From positions 1 through 13,281 of the forward strand of contig SCSV01000085.1 of assembly GCA_004297555.1 (NCBI GenBank): a stretch of DNA of 13,281 bases, read 5' to 3'. Positions 1 through 7,256 of this stretch are shown here, in pieces; position 1 is the first letter of the stretch; the number at the start of each line of letters is the position of its first letter. The notes under the pieces were generated by a model, which saw nothing but the letters and a program-made list of their open reading frames with translations, was not told the DNA's origin and made no database searches. A program made the position numbers and the translations under genes. Source of the stretch: Salinibacterium sp. GTDB taxonomy: Bacteria; Actinomycetota; Actinomycetes; Actinomycetales; Microbacteriaceae.

Positions 1-327
1 CTCGGCGATCTGCTCACCGATGCTCAATGGGAACCCTTCGTAGGTCATTATGTTCGCGCGGTGTACACGGACAAGAACAAGGAGATTGAGCCCATGCAGC
101 GGCTGCGCTCTCGGTTCCCGTACTGTGCCGACGTTGTCCACGAGCCGATAGAGAGCGCCGCGGGCACGGCATCGACCTATGCCAAGCGGGTCAGGGGAAA
201 GTCTGACCCCGAGGTAGCACGATCCTTCCTGATCGACGTTCGAAATGGGGACGGGCCGAACCACAAGGAGGCGAAGATCCTCGACGAGGTTATTGCCGAG
301 CGTGCCGCGGAGGTGCTAGAAAATTGA
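1..327 (+). CDS. sbcD: Exonuclease SbcD, C-terminal part (5' end outside window)
   Basis: The frame is open from the first base of the window, giving 108 residues up to the TGA at 325-327. Only the C-terminal end of the gene is present. A segment resembling YVRAVYTD followed by a PMQRLRSRFPYC stretch is typical of the capping and C-terminal region of SbcD (Mre11-like Mn-dependent nuclease). The catalytic metallophosphoesterase motifs would lie upstream, outside the window. SbcD pairs with SbcC to cleave hairpins and process DNA double-strand ends. The identification leans strongly on the next gene, a clear SbcC whose TTG start overlaps this stop by 4 bases (TTGA), the usual translationally coupled sbcD-sbcC order. 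An internal GTG at 61 is not the true start, because the homology-like sequence continues upstream of it. Confidence 0.85.
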   Translation, partial: LGDLLTDAQWEPFVGHYVRAVYTDKNKEIEPMQRLRSRFPYCADVVHEPIESAAGTASTYAKRVRGKSDPEVARSFLIDVRNGDGPNHKEAKILDEVIAERAAEVLEN

Positions 328-3236
328 GGATTCGCAGCGTCACTCTGGAAGGCTTCGGCCCATTCAAGACTAAGCAGGTTGTGGACTTCCGCGCCTTCGA
401 CGCAGACGGGCTGTTCCTAATCGCGGGCGAGACCGGCGCAGGCAAGTCAAGCATCCTCGACGCGATCGCCTATGCGCTCTATAACAAGACGCCGCGCTGG
501 GACAAGGTCAGCGGAACCGGCGCAAGCAACGCTGTCCGAAGTGACTTCTGCGGAGTCAACGACCTGACTGAAGTAGTCGTGGAATTCGAGACGAACGGCG
601 AAGAGTACCGTGTAACGCGATCACCAGAATATGACCGCCCGAAGGCCCGCGGTGACGGCGTGACCAAGCAGGGGTCCAAGATTCTCGTCGAGGTGCTCGA
701 GGCCGAATCATGGGTAGGCAAAGCCACGAAGGAGCGTGAGGCTGGTGAACTCATCGAGGGCCTGGTCAAACTCAACAAGGACGAGTTTCTACAGGTCATC
801 ATGCTGGCACAGGGGCGTTTCCACGAGTTCCTTCTCGCGAACAGTGACCAACGGCTGGATCTGCTTAGCAAACTCTTCGGCACAGGACGATTCGCCGAAT
901 ACCAGTTGAAGATCGCTGAACGACGCTCTGCACTCAGCAGGAAGGTGGAGTCGGCTCGCGCAAAGCGGACAATGCTACTTGCCGGGATTGAAACGCCTGA
1001 CGAACTTGGTGAGCCGCAGTTCGGGCGAGAGGCCGAATGGCTCGATGCGGTCATGCAAACGGCCGTTGCGGAACTGGACAATGCAAAACGGGTCCTCGAT
1101 GCCGCAGAGACTGCAGAAAAGCTCGCGCTCGAGCGCCTTGATGTCGCTAGGCGGCAGATTCGCCGCGCGTCGGCGGAGAAAGCTCTCGCCGTGCTCGATA
1201 CCAAACAGCAGTCGATTGATATCGCGAAGGTTGGTCTGCTTAAGGCTGAGCGCGCTGAGCGAGTGCGTCCGCTCCTGGAGGACGCCACTGCAAAGTCCGA
1301 AGAATTGAAACATGCCGAGAATCATGTCGCGCAGATGCGACTCGGGTACGGCGGAAAAACTGCAGATGACGCGTTGACGGCTGAAGTGTCTCGCCTTGTA
1401 GCGGAGATCGGCAGTCTCGCCGACGCGCTGGAGGACGAGCAGCGTGGAAAGAAACTTGGGAGCGATCTTGCTGCGCAGATCTTGGAATCGGAGAAGCTCA
1501 CCGCCGACCTTGCCGATCTATCCAAGTCCATCGAGGAGCTGCAATCCGAGCGGCAGCGGCTCGTCCCGATAGCTTCGCAATCCGAGGCGGCTGAGAACAA
1601 AGTCAAGCAAGCCAACGACCGTCTCGCCGCTGCCACCGAAGCGGCCAACGTCAACGAGAAGTTGCGGAAGGCGCAGGAGGCACAGCTGACAGCCGACAAG
1701 CGGCTCACCGTGGCGCGAGCGACGGCAGACCGCTTGTTGGATGTATTCCTGCATGGTCAGGCCGCCGTTCTCGCAGCGACCCTAGTGACAGGCGAAGCGT
1801 GCTCTGTGTGTGGCTCGCTCGAGCACCCGTCGCCCGCATCGTTCTCAGGTGAGGTGGTCAGTCAGGAAGACGTCGACGATGCGCAGGCGGATGTTGCGCG
1901 GCATGAACCAGCAGCGAAGTCCTCAAGGGATTTGGTCGACGGCCTCAAAATGAGGGCAGCAGAGCTCTCGGGAGTCTCCGGGGCGGAAAATGTCGATACA
2001 TTGGCGGCCGCGGTCGCTCAGGCGCGGGCGGAGTTTACAGGCGCGACGGACGCTGAGAAGCGCGTCTTGCAGATCGACAGTGAGCTGTCTGGTGATGACG
2101 GCTTGCTCGCGACGCAGAAGGATGTCTCGGCTGCGAGCAAGCGCAGTGGTGACCAGCTCACCGCGCTGAAGATCGAACTAGACACCCTCACTAAGAAGAT
2201 CACTCGACTCCGAGGGGTCTTTGTGACGGTCAAGGCTCGTCACGAATCGATCGTGGCGGAGCGAGACGCCGCCCACTATTTGGCGGAGGCGATCGCCACA
2301 TTCGTCGGAGCGACAAAGCAGCTCGCCGCCGCGCACGGGAAGCTCGACGCGAAACTGGAGCAAGAGAGGTTCGAGTCCGCCGAGGGGGTTATCGAGTCGC
2401 TCCTCAATGAAGACGAGATGGACGACCTTCGGCAACAGATCGATGCCCATGCGGCGTCAATCAGCGAAAACCAGGGCATCCTTAAACAGCCTGACCTGGG
2501 AAACCTCCCGAAAGACTTGATTGAGGTTGAGCATGCCTCCAGCAACCACCTCAATGCGCAGGCAGCGAGTCGCATTGCGACCAGCAAGAATGCCAACGCG
2601 GTGACCACGCTCAACCAGCTCAAGTCCAAGATGGACGAACTTGGGACGCTACTGGTCGAGACCGAGGAACTAATCACGGAGTACGAGGTCCTGCACCGCC
2701 TCGCTGAAACCGTGAACGGTCGCACGCCGAATACCAGGAGCATGTCGCTTGAGAGCTATTACCTCGCGGCCGAACTCGAAGAGGTGCTCGCCTCCGCTAA
2801 TACTCGGCTCCGCACGCTCTCTCGGGGGAGGTTCGAGTTTCACCACACCGAACGCGGTGTCCGGCGCGCCAATGTGGCCGCTGGTCTCGAAATTGAGGTC
2901 TTCGATGAGCACACGGGTACCGTGCGACCGGCGCACCAACTATCAGGTGGCCAGCAGTTTCTCGCATCCCTCGCTCTCGCCCTCGGTCTCGCCGAGGTCG
3001 TGACGAACCGCGCTGGGGGGATCGAATTGAACACGCTGTTCGTTGATGAGGGCTTTGGTGGGCTATCTGATGACTATCTCGAAATCGCGATGGAGACCCT
3101 CGACTCGCTCAAGCAGGGTGGCCGCACCGTGGGAGTCATCAGCCACGTTGCTTCGATGCAGGAACAGATCGGCGCGCAATTGCGCGTCGTAGCGGAACCA
3201 GGTGGCCCCTCGGAGATCGTGCAAGCGTCTGTGTGA
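324..3236 (+). CDS. sbcC: SbcC, Rad50-like ATPase subunit of the SbcCD nuclease
   Basis: This 970-residue protein has the full SMC/Rad50 plan. The N-terminal ATPase half carries Walker A GETGAGKS at residues 35-42. Long coiled-coil arms follow, rich in Ala, Glu, Lys and Leu. They fold back at a zinc hook, CSVC (Cys493 and Cys496). The C-terminal ATPase half has the signature LSGGQ at 873-877, Walker B LFVDE at 905-909 and a switch histidine in ISH (His941). Length is close to the family norm of about 1000. With SbcD it opens hairpins and trims blocked or protein-bound DNA ends. It is also known to attack long palindromes and some phage DNA. The start is TTG at 324, overlapping the sbcD stop. 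No other start fits, because the first beta strand (RIRSVTLEGFGPF) begins right there. Base composition is visibly less GC-rich than the antiporter gene at the right end. Confidence 0.97.
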   Translation: MRIRSVTLEGFGPFKTKQVVDFRAFDADGLFLIAGETGAGKSSILDAIAYALYNKTPRWDKVSGTGASNAVRSDFCGVNDLTEVVVEFETNGEEYRVTRSPEYDRPKARGDGVTKQGSKILVEVLEAESWVGKATKEREAGELIEGLVKLNKDEFLQVIMLAQGRFHEFLLANSDQRLDLLSKLFGTGRFAEYQLKIAERRSALSRKVESARAKRTMLLAGIETPDELGEPQFGREAEWLDAVMQTAVAELDNAKRVLDAAETAEKLALERLDVARRQIRRASAEKALAVLDTKQQSIDIAKVGLLKAERAERVRPLLEDATAKSEELKHAENHVAQMRLGYGGKTADDALTAEVSRLVAEIGSLADALEDEQRGKKLGSDLAAQILESEKLTADLADLSKSIEELQSERQRLVPIASQSEAAENKVKQANDRLAAATEAANVNEKLRKAQEAQLTADKRLTVARATADRLLDVFLHGQAAVLAATLVTGEACSVCGSLEHPSPASFSGEVVSQEDVDDAQADVARHEPAAKSSRDLVDGLKMRAAELSGVSGAENVDTLAAAVAQARAEFTGATDAEKRVLQIDSELSGDDGLLATQKDVSAASKRSGDQLTALKIELDTLTKKITRLRGVFVTVKARHESIVAERDAAHYLAEAIATFVGATKQLAAAHGKLDAKLEQERFESAEGVIESLLNEDEMDDLRQQIDAHAASISENQGILKQPDLGNLPKDLIEVEHASSNHLNAQAASRIATSKNANAVTTLNQLKSKMDELGTLLVETEELITEYEVLHRLAETVNGRTPNTRSMSLESYYLAAELEEVLASANTRLRTLSRGRFEFHHTERGVRRANVAAGLEIEVFDEHTGTVRPAHQLSGGQQFLASLALALGLAEVVTNRAGGIELNTLFVDEGFGGLSDDYLEIAMETLDSLKQGGRTVGVISHVASMQEQIGAQLRVVAEPGGPSEIVQASV

Positions 3237-3299
3237 GTCGGTGCCTTCACGACGCCACGCGGGTCGGCGGTTGTAGGCATCGTCATGGGACCGCGCCCC

Positions 3300-3308
3300 T
3301 GCTACATT
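3300..3308 (+). promoter_or_regulatory. Extended -10 promoter for the MazG/helicase/phosphatase cassette (leaderless)
   Basis: TGC-TACATT at 3300-3308 matches an extended -10 (TGn-TAnnnT). Its last base is 6 bases before the ATG at 3315, so transcription would start at or next to the start codon, giving a leaderless mRNA. That is common in actinobacteria and explains the lack of a Shine-Dalgarno before that ATG. I see no good -35 at 17-18 bases; a TTGTAG at 3271-3276 is too far upstream. The gap of about 80 bases after sbcC contains no clear terminator. Confidence 0.45.
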
Positions 3309-3314
3309 GACGGC

Positions 3315-3635
3315 ATGTCCGAGCTATCCGTGAGCGAGGAAATCGCTGCCTTTGTTGCCGAGCGCGATTGGGCTCAGTTCCACTCTGCAGAAAATCTTGC
3401 AAAGAGCATTGCGATCGAGGCAGGGGAACTTCTCGAGTGCTTCCAGTGGAATCCGGACGCTGAGCCCGATCGGGTGCGGGACGAATTGGCCGATGTGCTG
3501 ACCTACTGCTTCCTGCTTGCCGAAAAAATCGGCGCCGATCCGAACCAAATCATTTTGGACAAGTTGGCCGTGACGCGAGAAAAGTATCCGGTCGATCGGG
3601 CACGCGGGCGAAGCAGCAAGTATGACGCGCTTTGA
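3315..3635 (+). CDS. MazG-like nucleotide pyrophosphohydrolase
   Basis: A small all-alpha NTP pyrophosphatase of 106 residues. Members of this family hydrolyse (d)NTPs to NMP and pyrophosphate. A DWAQFHSAENLAKSI segment (residues 18-32) is typical of the single-domain MazG-like/dCTPase (DCTPP1-like) branch. The Mg-binding signature EXXE...EXXD is complete: Glu35 and Glu38, then Glu57 and Asp60. The protein is about the length of a single-domain member and much shorter than two-domain MazG. I chose ATG 3315 over ATG 3285 because the conserved sequence begins just after it and a -10 element sits directly upstream; the earlier start would add ten unconserved residues and overlap that promoter. 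Its 3' end overlaps the helicase gene by 14 bases, so the two are probably co-translated. Substrate unknown: it could sanitise modified nucleotides or deplete the dNTP pool as part of the cassette. Confidence 0.88.
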   Translation: MSELSVSEEIAAFVAERDWAQFHSAENLAKSIAIEAGELLECFQWNPDAEPDRVRDELADVLTYCFLLAEKIGADPNQIILDKLAVTREKYPVDRARGRSSKYDAL

Positions 3636-5391
3636 GATCGAGCGACTGAGCTTCTCCCCGGAAGCAGTCAACGCTTGGGGTTTGCTGGATCGCCGGAATA
3701 TGAACTGGCCGGTGGTGTACGTCCTTGACGATATCGCGAGCGCAGACCGAACTCGAGGCCTGAGCGACGTCTATGTGGGTGAGTCCCTGAATGCGGCTGG
3801 GCGATTGCGCCAGCATTTCGGCTCCCCTGAAAAGCAGAACCTGACTACCGCGCGGGTGATCATCGACGAGACATTCAACAAGTCGGTCTGCCTGGATCTT
3901 GAGTCCTACCTAATACGCATGTTGGCAGGCGATGGTCTCTACCGCGTTCTTAATCGCAACGACGGCATCACCGAGGCCGACTATTACGATCGCGAGAAGT
4001 ACCGCCAGACATTCCGCGAGGTCTTCGACGAACTCAAGAAGGATGGTGTCTTCAGCCGCACGATTCCTGAGATCGAGAACAGCGACCTTTTCAAGCTGTC
4101 GCCGTTCAAGGCACTCTCTCATGATCAAGCGATTGCGGTCGAGGACATTCTCCAGGGGCTTTTCGAGGACCTGGAGCGGGATGTCGAAAGCACCACGGTC
4201 ATCCAAGGCGATCCAGGCACGGGCAAGACTGTGGTCGCCATCTTCCTGCTCAAGTTGCTTGTCGACATCGCGAACACAACGCCAGCGGAAGACCTCGACA
4301 GCGATTCGCTCTTTTCTGAGTTCTTCAATGAGGGCTACCGGGAACTGGTCGCGGGCATCCGCATCGGCCTTGTGATCCCACAGCAGTCGCTCCGGGAATC
4401 GGTCAAGAAGGTTTTCCGAAGAACTCCTGGCTTGCACCCGAGCATGGTGCTCACGCCTTTCGAGGTGGGTATGGCAGAGCAGAAGTTCGATCTGCTCATC
4501 GTCGATGAAGCACACCGTCTCAATCAACGGGCTAACCAATCGTCGGCCGCACAAAACAAGAAGTTCGAAATGATTACGCGGCAACTGTTTGGGGACGATG
4601 ACACCTCGAAGACGCAACTCGACTGGATCCGATCGAAAAGCCGACACCGGATCTTTCTTCTGGATGCTGCGCAGAGCGTGCGACCGGCCGACGTCCCGGC
4701 AGAGCTCGTGAACGAACTCATGCACAGTGCGAAGGGCGACAAACGTCACTACGCGCTCACCTCCCAGATGCGAGTCCAGGCGGGTTCGGACTTCGTGCAC
4801 TATGTAAGGCGCATCCTCCGACCGACCTCCAGATCCGTTGACTCGCCGGTCACCCCGCACGTATTCAACGGTTACGACCTGCGACTGTTCGACAGCGTCA
4901 AAGAAATGCGCAACGAGATCGCGAGGCGGAACGAAGAAGCCGGTCTTGCGCGTTTGGTTGCGGGATACGCGTGGGAGTGGAAGAGCAAGAAGGACAAAGC
5001 TGCTTTCGACCTCATATTCGACGATTGCGAACTTCGCTGGAACAGTTCTGCGACTGACTGGATCGCATCACCAAAGTCAGTCGACGAGGTGGGGTCCATC
5101 CACACGGTTCAGGGATACGACCTGAACTACGCCGGCGTGATCATCGGTCCTGACCTTCGTTACGACGCGGAAAAGGGCACCTTGTTCGTCGACCGCGATT
5201 CATATTTCGACAAGAAGGGCAAGGAGAACAACCCTTCACTCGGAAGGGTCTATTCGGATGATGACCTTCTTCGCTTCATCACCAACATCTACGGTGTTCT
5301 CCTGACGCGAGGAATTCGCGGCACCTATGTCTACGTCTGCGACCCGTCGCTTCGCACATACCTGCAGCGGTTCATCCCGGCCGACGGATAG
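3622..5391 (+). CDS. GIY-YIG nuclease fused to DUF2075-type DNA/RNA helicase
   Basis: A 589-residue fusion. Residues about 30-100 look like a GIY-YIG nuclease. VVYVL (Tyr33) and VYVGES (Tyr51, Gly53) stand for the GIY and YIG elements. RLRQHF supplies the catalytic Arg61 and His65, and LESYLI supplies the metal-binding Glu94. A helicase of the DUF2075 (COG3410-like) kind follows: Walker A GDPGTGKT at 196-203, DEAH at 295-298 inside a hydrophobic strand, DAAQ at 348-351, HTVQGYD at 494-500, and LTRGIRG at 561-567 with probable arginine fingers Arg563 and Arg566. All main motor motifs look intact, so an ATP-driven nucleic-acid translocase with a nuclease head is likely. Whether it acts on DNA or RNA cannot be told. 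The start ATG lies inside the 3' end of the MazG-like gene, and the stop is 8 bases before the phosphatase GTG, so this is the middle gene of one transcript. Confidence 0.85.
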   Translation: MTRFEIERLSFSPEAVNAWGLLDRRNMNWPVVYVLDDIASADRTRGLSDVYVGESLNAAGRLRQHFGSPEKQNLTTARVIIDETFNKSVCLDLESYLIRMLAGDGLYRVLNRNDGITEADYYDREKYRQTFREVFDELKKDGVFSRTIPEIENSDLFKLSPFKALSHDQAIAVEDILQGLFEDLERDVESTTVIQGDPGTGKTVVAIFLLKLLVDIANTTPAEDLDSDSLFSEFFNEGYRELVAGIRIGLVIPQQSLRESVKKVFRRTPGLHPSMVLTPFEVGMAEQKFDLLIVDEAHRLNQRANQSSAAQNKKFEMITRQLFGDDDTSKTQLDWIRSKSRHRIFLLDAAQSVRPADVPAELVNELMHSAKGDKRHYALTSQMRVQAGSDFVHYVRRILRPTSRSVDSPVTPHVFNGYDLRLFDSVKEMRNEIARRNEEAGLARLVAGYAWEWKSKKDKAAFDLIFDDCELRWNSSATDWIASPKSVDEVGSIHTVQGYDLNYAGVIIGPDLRYDAEKGTLFVDRDSYFDKKGKENNPSLGRVYSDDDLLRFITNIYGVLLTRGIRGTYVYVCDPSLRTYLQRFIPADG

Positions 5392-5399
5392 CGGTAGGA

Positions 5400-5933
5400 G
5401 TGCGCAAGACCGTGATCTTTGACGTCGACGGGACGCTGTGTGATGTGCGTGAGATTCGGCATCATGTCGACCCGTCGCATCCGAAGTTTTCGGGCACGAG
5501 AAATTTCCACCGATTTCACGCACAGTCGGAGTGGGCTCCGGTCAACCGATGGGTTGCTAGGCTGCTGTCCGACCTTGCGGACAGTGGTTTTCGTATCGTG
5601 ATTGTGACCGCACGAGAAGCACGCTGGGCGCCCCTGACGGAGCGCTGGCTGCGCGAGCGGGGTGTCGAGTTCGACGCGATCTTCTACCGCCCGAACAACG
5701 ACGGTCGTAAGGACGTTGTCGTCAAGACTGGGTTTCTGAAGACGCTCCGCCGAACCGACTCGATCGTCTTGGCGGTGGATGACAGCGCTGACGTCATCGC
5801 GATGTGGCGCCAGAATTCGATTCCAGTGCTTGTCGTCGGGCTCGATGGCGAGGCGATCAAGGTCGACGCGGAAAGCGTCGGGTCGAACGCCAAGCTCGTT
5901 AAAGTGTTGACGAAGCACAACCTGATCGGGTGA
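5400..5933 (+). CDS. HAD-family polynucleotide 3'-phosphatase, T4 Pnkp phosphatase-domain type
   Basis: A stand-alone 177-residue protein resembling the phosphatase half of phage T4 polynucleotide kinase/phosphatase. It has the HAD motif FDVDGTL with Asp8 (nucleophile) and Asp10; VTAR with Thr70 and Arg72; RKDVVVK with Asp105 and Lys109, where T4 has RKDDVVK; and a VDDSADVIAMWR strand with Asp127 and Asp128, where T4 has IDDRTQVVEMWR. All key acidic and basic positions are therefore filled. The known reaction is removal of 3'-phosphate, or 2',3'-cyclic phosphate in RNA, to leave a 3'-OH end. No kinase domain is attached, so it would heal only the 3' side. The GTG at 5400 gives the full first beta strand, but AGGAG at 5396-5400 touches it. 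A second in-frame GTG at 5412 has better spacing from that AGGAG yet trims the strand. Substrate is not known. Confidence 0.85.
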   Translation: MRKTVIFDVDGTLCDVREIRHHVDPSHPKFSGTRNFHRFHAQSEWAPVNRWVARLLSDLADSGFRIVIVTAREARWAPLTERWLRERGVEFDAIFYRPNNDGRKDVVVKTGFLKTLRRTDSIVLAVDDSADVIAMWRQNSIPVLVVGLDGEAIKVDAESVGSNAKLVKVLTKHNLIG

Positions 5934-7163
5934 CTAGCGGGGTTGCGCGGCTTTGCGCCGACCAGCCCGCGCGGCGAAGTCGTCCAATGCGTTGAGCACC
6001 GGCTCGGCGAGCCATATTCGGTTGCGGCGCTGGGAGTTCGCTGCTTTCAGGACTCCGCGCTCAACGAGCGCGTCCAGCGCGCGGAACGCTGTGGGCGGCG
6101 AGATGTTGAGTTCGCGAACAACGATGTCCGAGTTGAGTGCAGGGTGAGCGACCGCCATGACCCTGACTCGATGCGCGGCCGCGTCGGAGCGAAGACCGCG
6201 CAATTTGTCCTCCCAGTCGGTCTCGATGGTTCGGATGTCCCGTGCGAGCTGACGTCCATTGGCGACCGCGTAGCCTGCGGCTCGGGCGAACGCGGAGATG
6301 ATCGGACGGAGCTCCCCGCGTCGATACGCGGTCAGCGCGCCGTAGTAGCCCTCGACATCGTGAAGAAGACCAGCGGAAACCGGCACAGCAATATTCGTGG
6401 TCACCCGACCGTGACGAAGCATCGCCTGAACGATCGCGCGACCAGTTCTGCCGTTGCCATCAGGGAACGGGTGGATGGTCTCGAACTGCGCGTGGGCGAT
6501 CGCCACTTGGACCAGCACGGGGATATCGGTTCGCCGCAAGAAGGTGACTAAGTCGCTCATTGCTGCCGGCACTCGGTCTTGGTGTGGGGGAACGAAGTCG
6601 GCCAGATGGGGGCTGAGGGAGTTGCCGCCGATCCATACCTGTTCGTCGCGCCAGCCCCCGGTGAGGTTCGGTTCAAAGGATCCGAGCAAGGCAGCCTGCA
6701 TCGCGATGATGCTTTGGCGGTCGATCTTGTCGGCAAGGTCGAGTGCTGCTTCCATCGTGCGCACGTTGCGCACGATCTGTGCGGCGTTGCCAGTGTCGCG
6801 TTCGCCGAGTTCGGCTTCAGCGATCGCGCGCGCGCCACTGGTCAGGTTCTCGATCTCGGAAGACGAGGCCGACTCCGTGCGAAGCAGGATCGACGCGAAC
6901 GGTAGCCCGCCCGGCCCGACCTCCGCATCGAATCGGGTGAGCAGTTGAGTTGCCTCATCGATGTCCGTGGCAATATCGGCTGGAATGTCGATCGAGAGTC
7001 CCGCGATCTGCGGGACGATGGCAGACGTGTACGGCTGGCGAAGGCGATCGCGTTGCGCCCGGGTGAGATCGTCGGTGTTGTACCGCGAGACCCACGGATG
7101 CTGCTCGCTCTCGAGCGCGGGCCACTGGGGGGAGTCAGGCCCGGTCGATCTACCATTGGACAT
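5934..7163 (-). CDS. Fic-domain AMP-transferase with C-terminal winged helix
   Basis: Fic proteins transfer AMP from ATP to a hydroxyl side chain of a target protein. The active-site loop HPFPDGNGRTGR (residues 231-242) is a complete match to HPFx(D/E)GNGRxxR, with catalytic His231. An N-terminal inhibitory-helix motif, S-xxx-EN (Ser101 to Glu105-Asn106), marks it as a class II, self-inhibited Fic with its own internal antitoxin. Residues about 335-390 form a likely winged helix-turn-helix, so it may bind DNA and control its own promoter. Size and order resemble SoFic of Shewanella, a type reported to protect against phage; that role here is inference. ATG 7163 has a strong GGAGG-type ribosome binding site at about 7171-7180. 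The stop is directly adjacent to the stop of the convergent phosphatase gene, with no room for a terminator between them. Confidence 0.93.
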   Translation of the reverse strand: MSNGRSTGPDSPQWPALESEQHPWVSRYNTDDLTRAQRDRLRQPYTSAIVPQIAGLSIDIPADIATDIDEATQLLTRFDAEVGPGGLPFASILLRTESASSSEIENLTSGARAIAEAELGERDTGNAAQIVRNVRTMEAALDLADKIDRQSIIAMQAALLGSFEPNLTGGWRDEQVWIGGNSLSPHLADFVPPHQDRVPAAMSDLVTFLRRTDIPVLVQVAIAHAQFETIHPFPDGNGRTGRAIVQAMLRHGRVTTNIAVPVSAGLLHDVEGYYGALTAYRRGELRPIISAFARAAGYAVANGRQLARDIRTIETDWEDKLRGLRSDAAAHRVRVMAVAHPALNSDIVVRELNISPPTAFRALDALVERGVLKAANSQRRNRIWLAEPVLNALDDFAARAGRRKAAQPR

Positions 7164-7207
7164 GTTCGGGCTCTCCTCCTAAGTCATGTCGTCGCGAATC
7201 CTTATTT

Positions 7208-7256
7208 ACACTTAGCAGTCTAAGTATAAATACTGTGATTCGCTACTAACACTTAG
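7208..7256 (-). promoter_or_regulatory. Fic promoter with three ACTTAG operator-like elements
   Basis: ACTTAG (7210-7215) and its complement CTAAGT (7220-7225) form a perfect 6-base inverted repeat around a 4-base spacer. A third copy, in the same orientation as the first, is at 7251-7256, and the two share the longer word ACACTTAG, 41 bases apart. On the minus strand a good -10, TATACT, reads across 7228-7223 and overlaps the inner arm. The outer copy lies near where the -35 would be. A protein binding these sites would block the fic promoter. The winged helix of Fic itself is an obvious candidate. The outermost element overlaps the stop codon of the MMPL gene. Confidence 0.5.

Noticed and set aside
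479..1288. Minus-strand frame of 269 codons opposite sbcC
   Set aside because: Ser/Arg-rich low-complexity translation opposite a well-supported gene.
3910..4860. Long minus-strand frame (316 codons) opposite the helicase
   Set aside because: It lies wholly within the helicase gene, which has complete motifs on the plus strand. Its sequence is rich in Arg, Val and His with no recognisable domain, the usual mirror of a high-GC gene.
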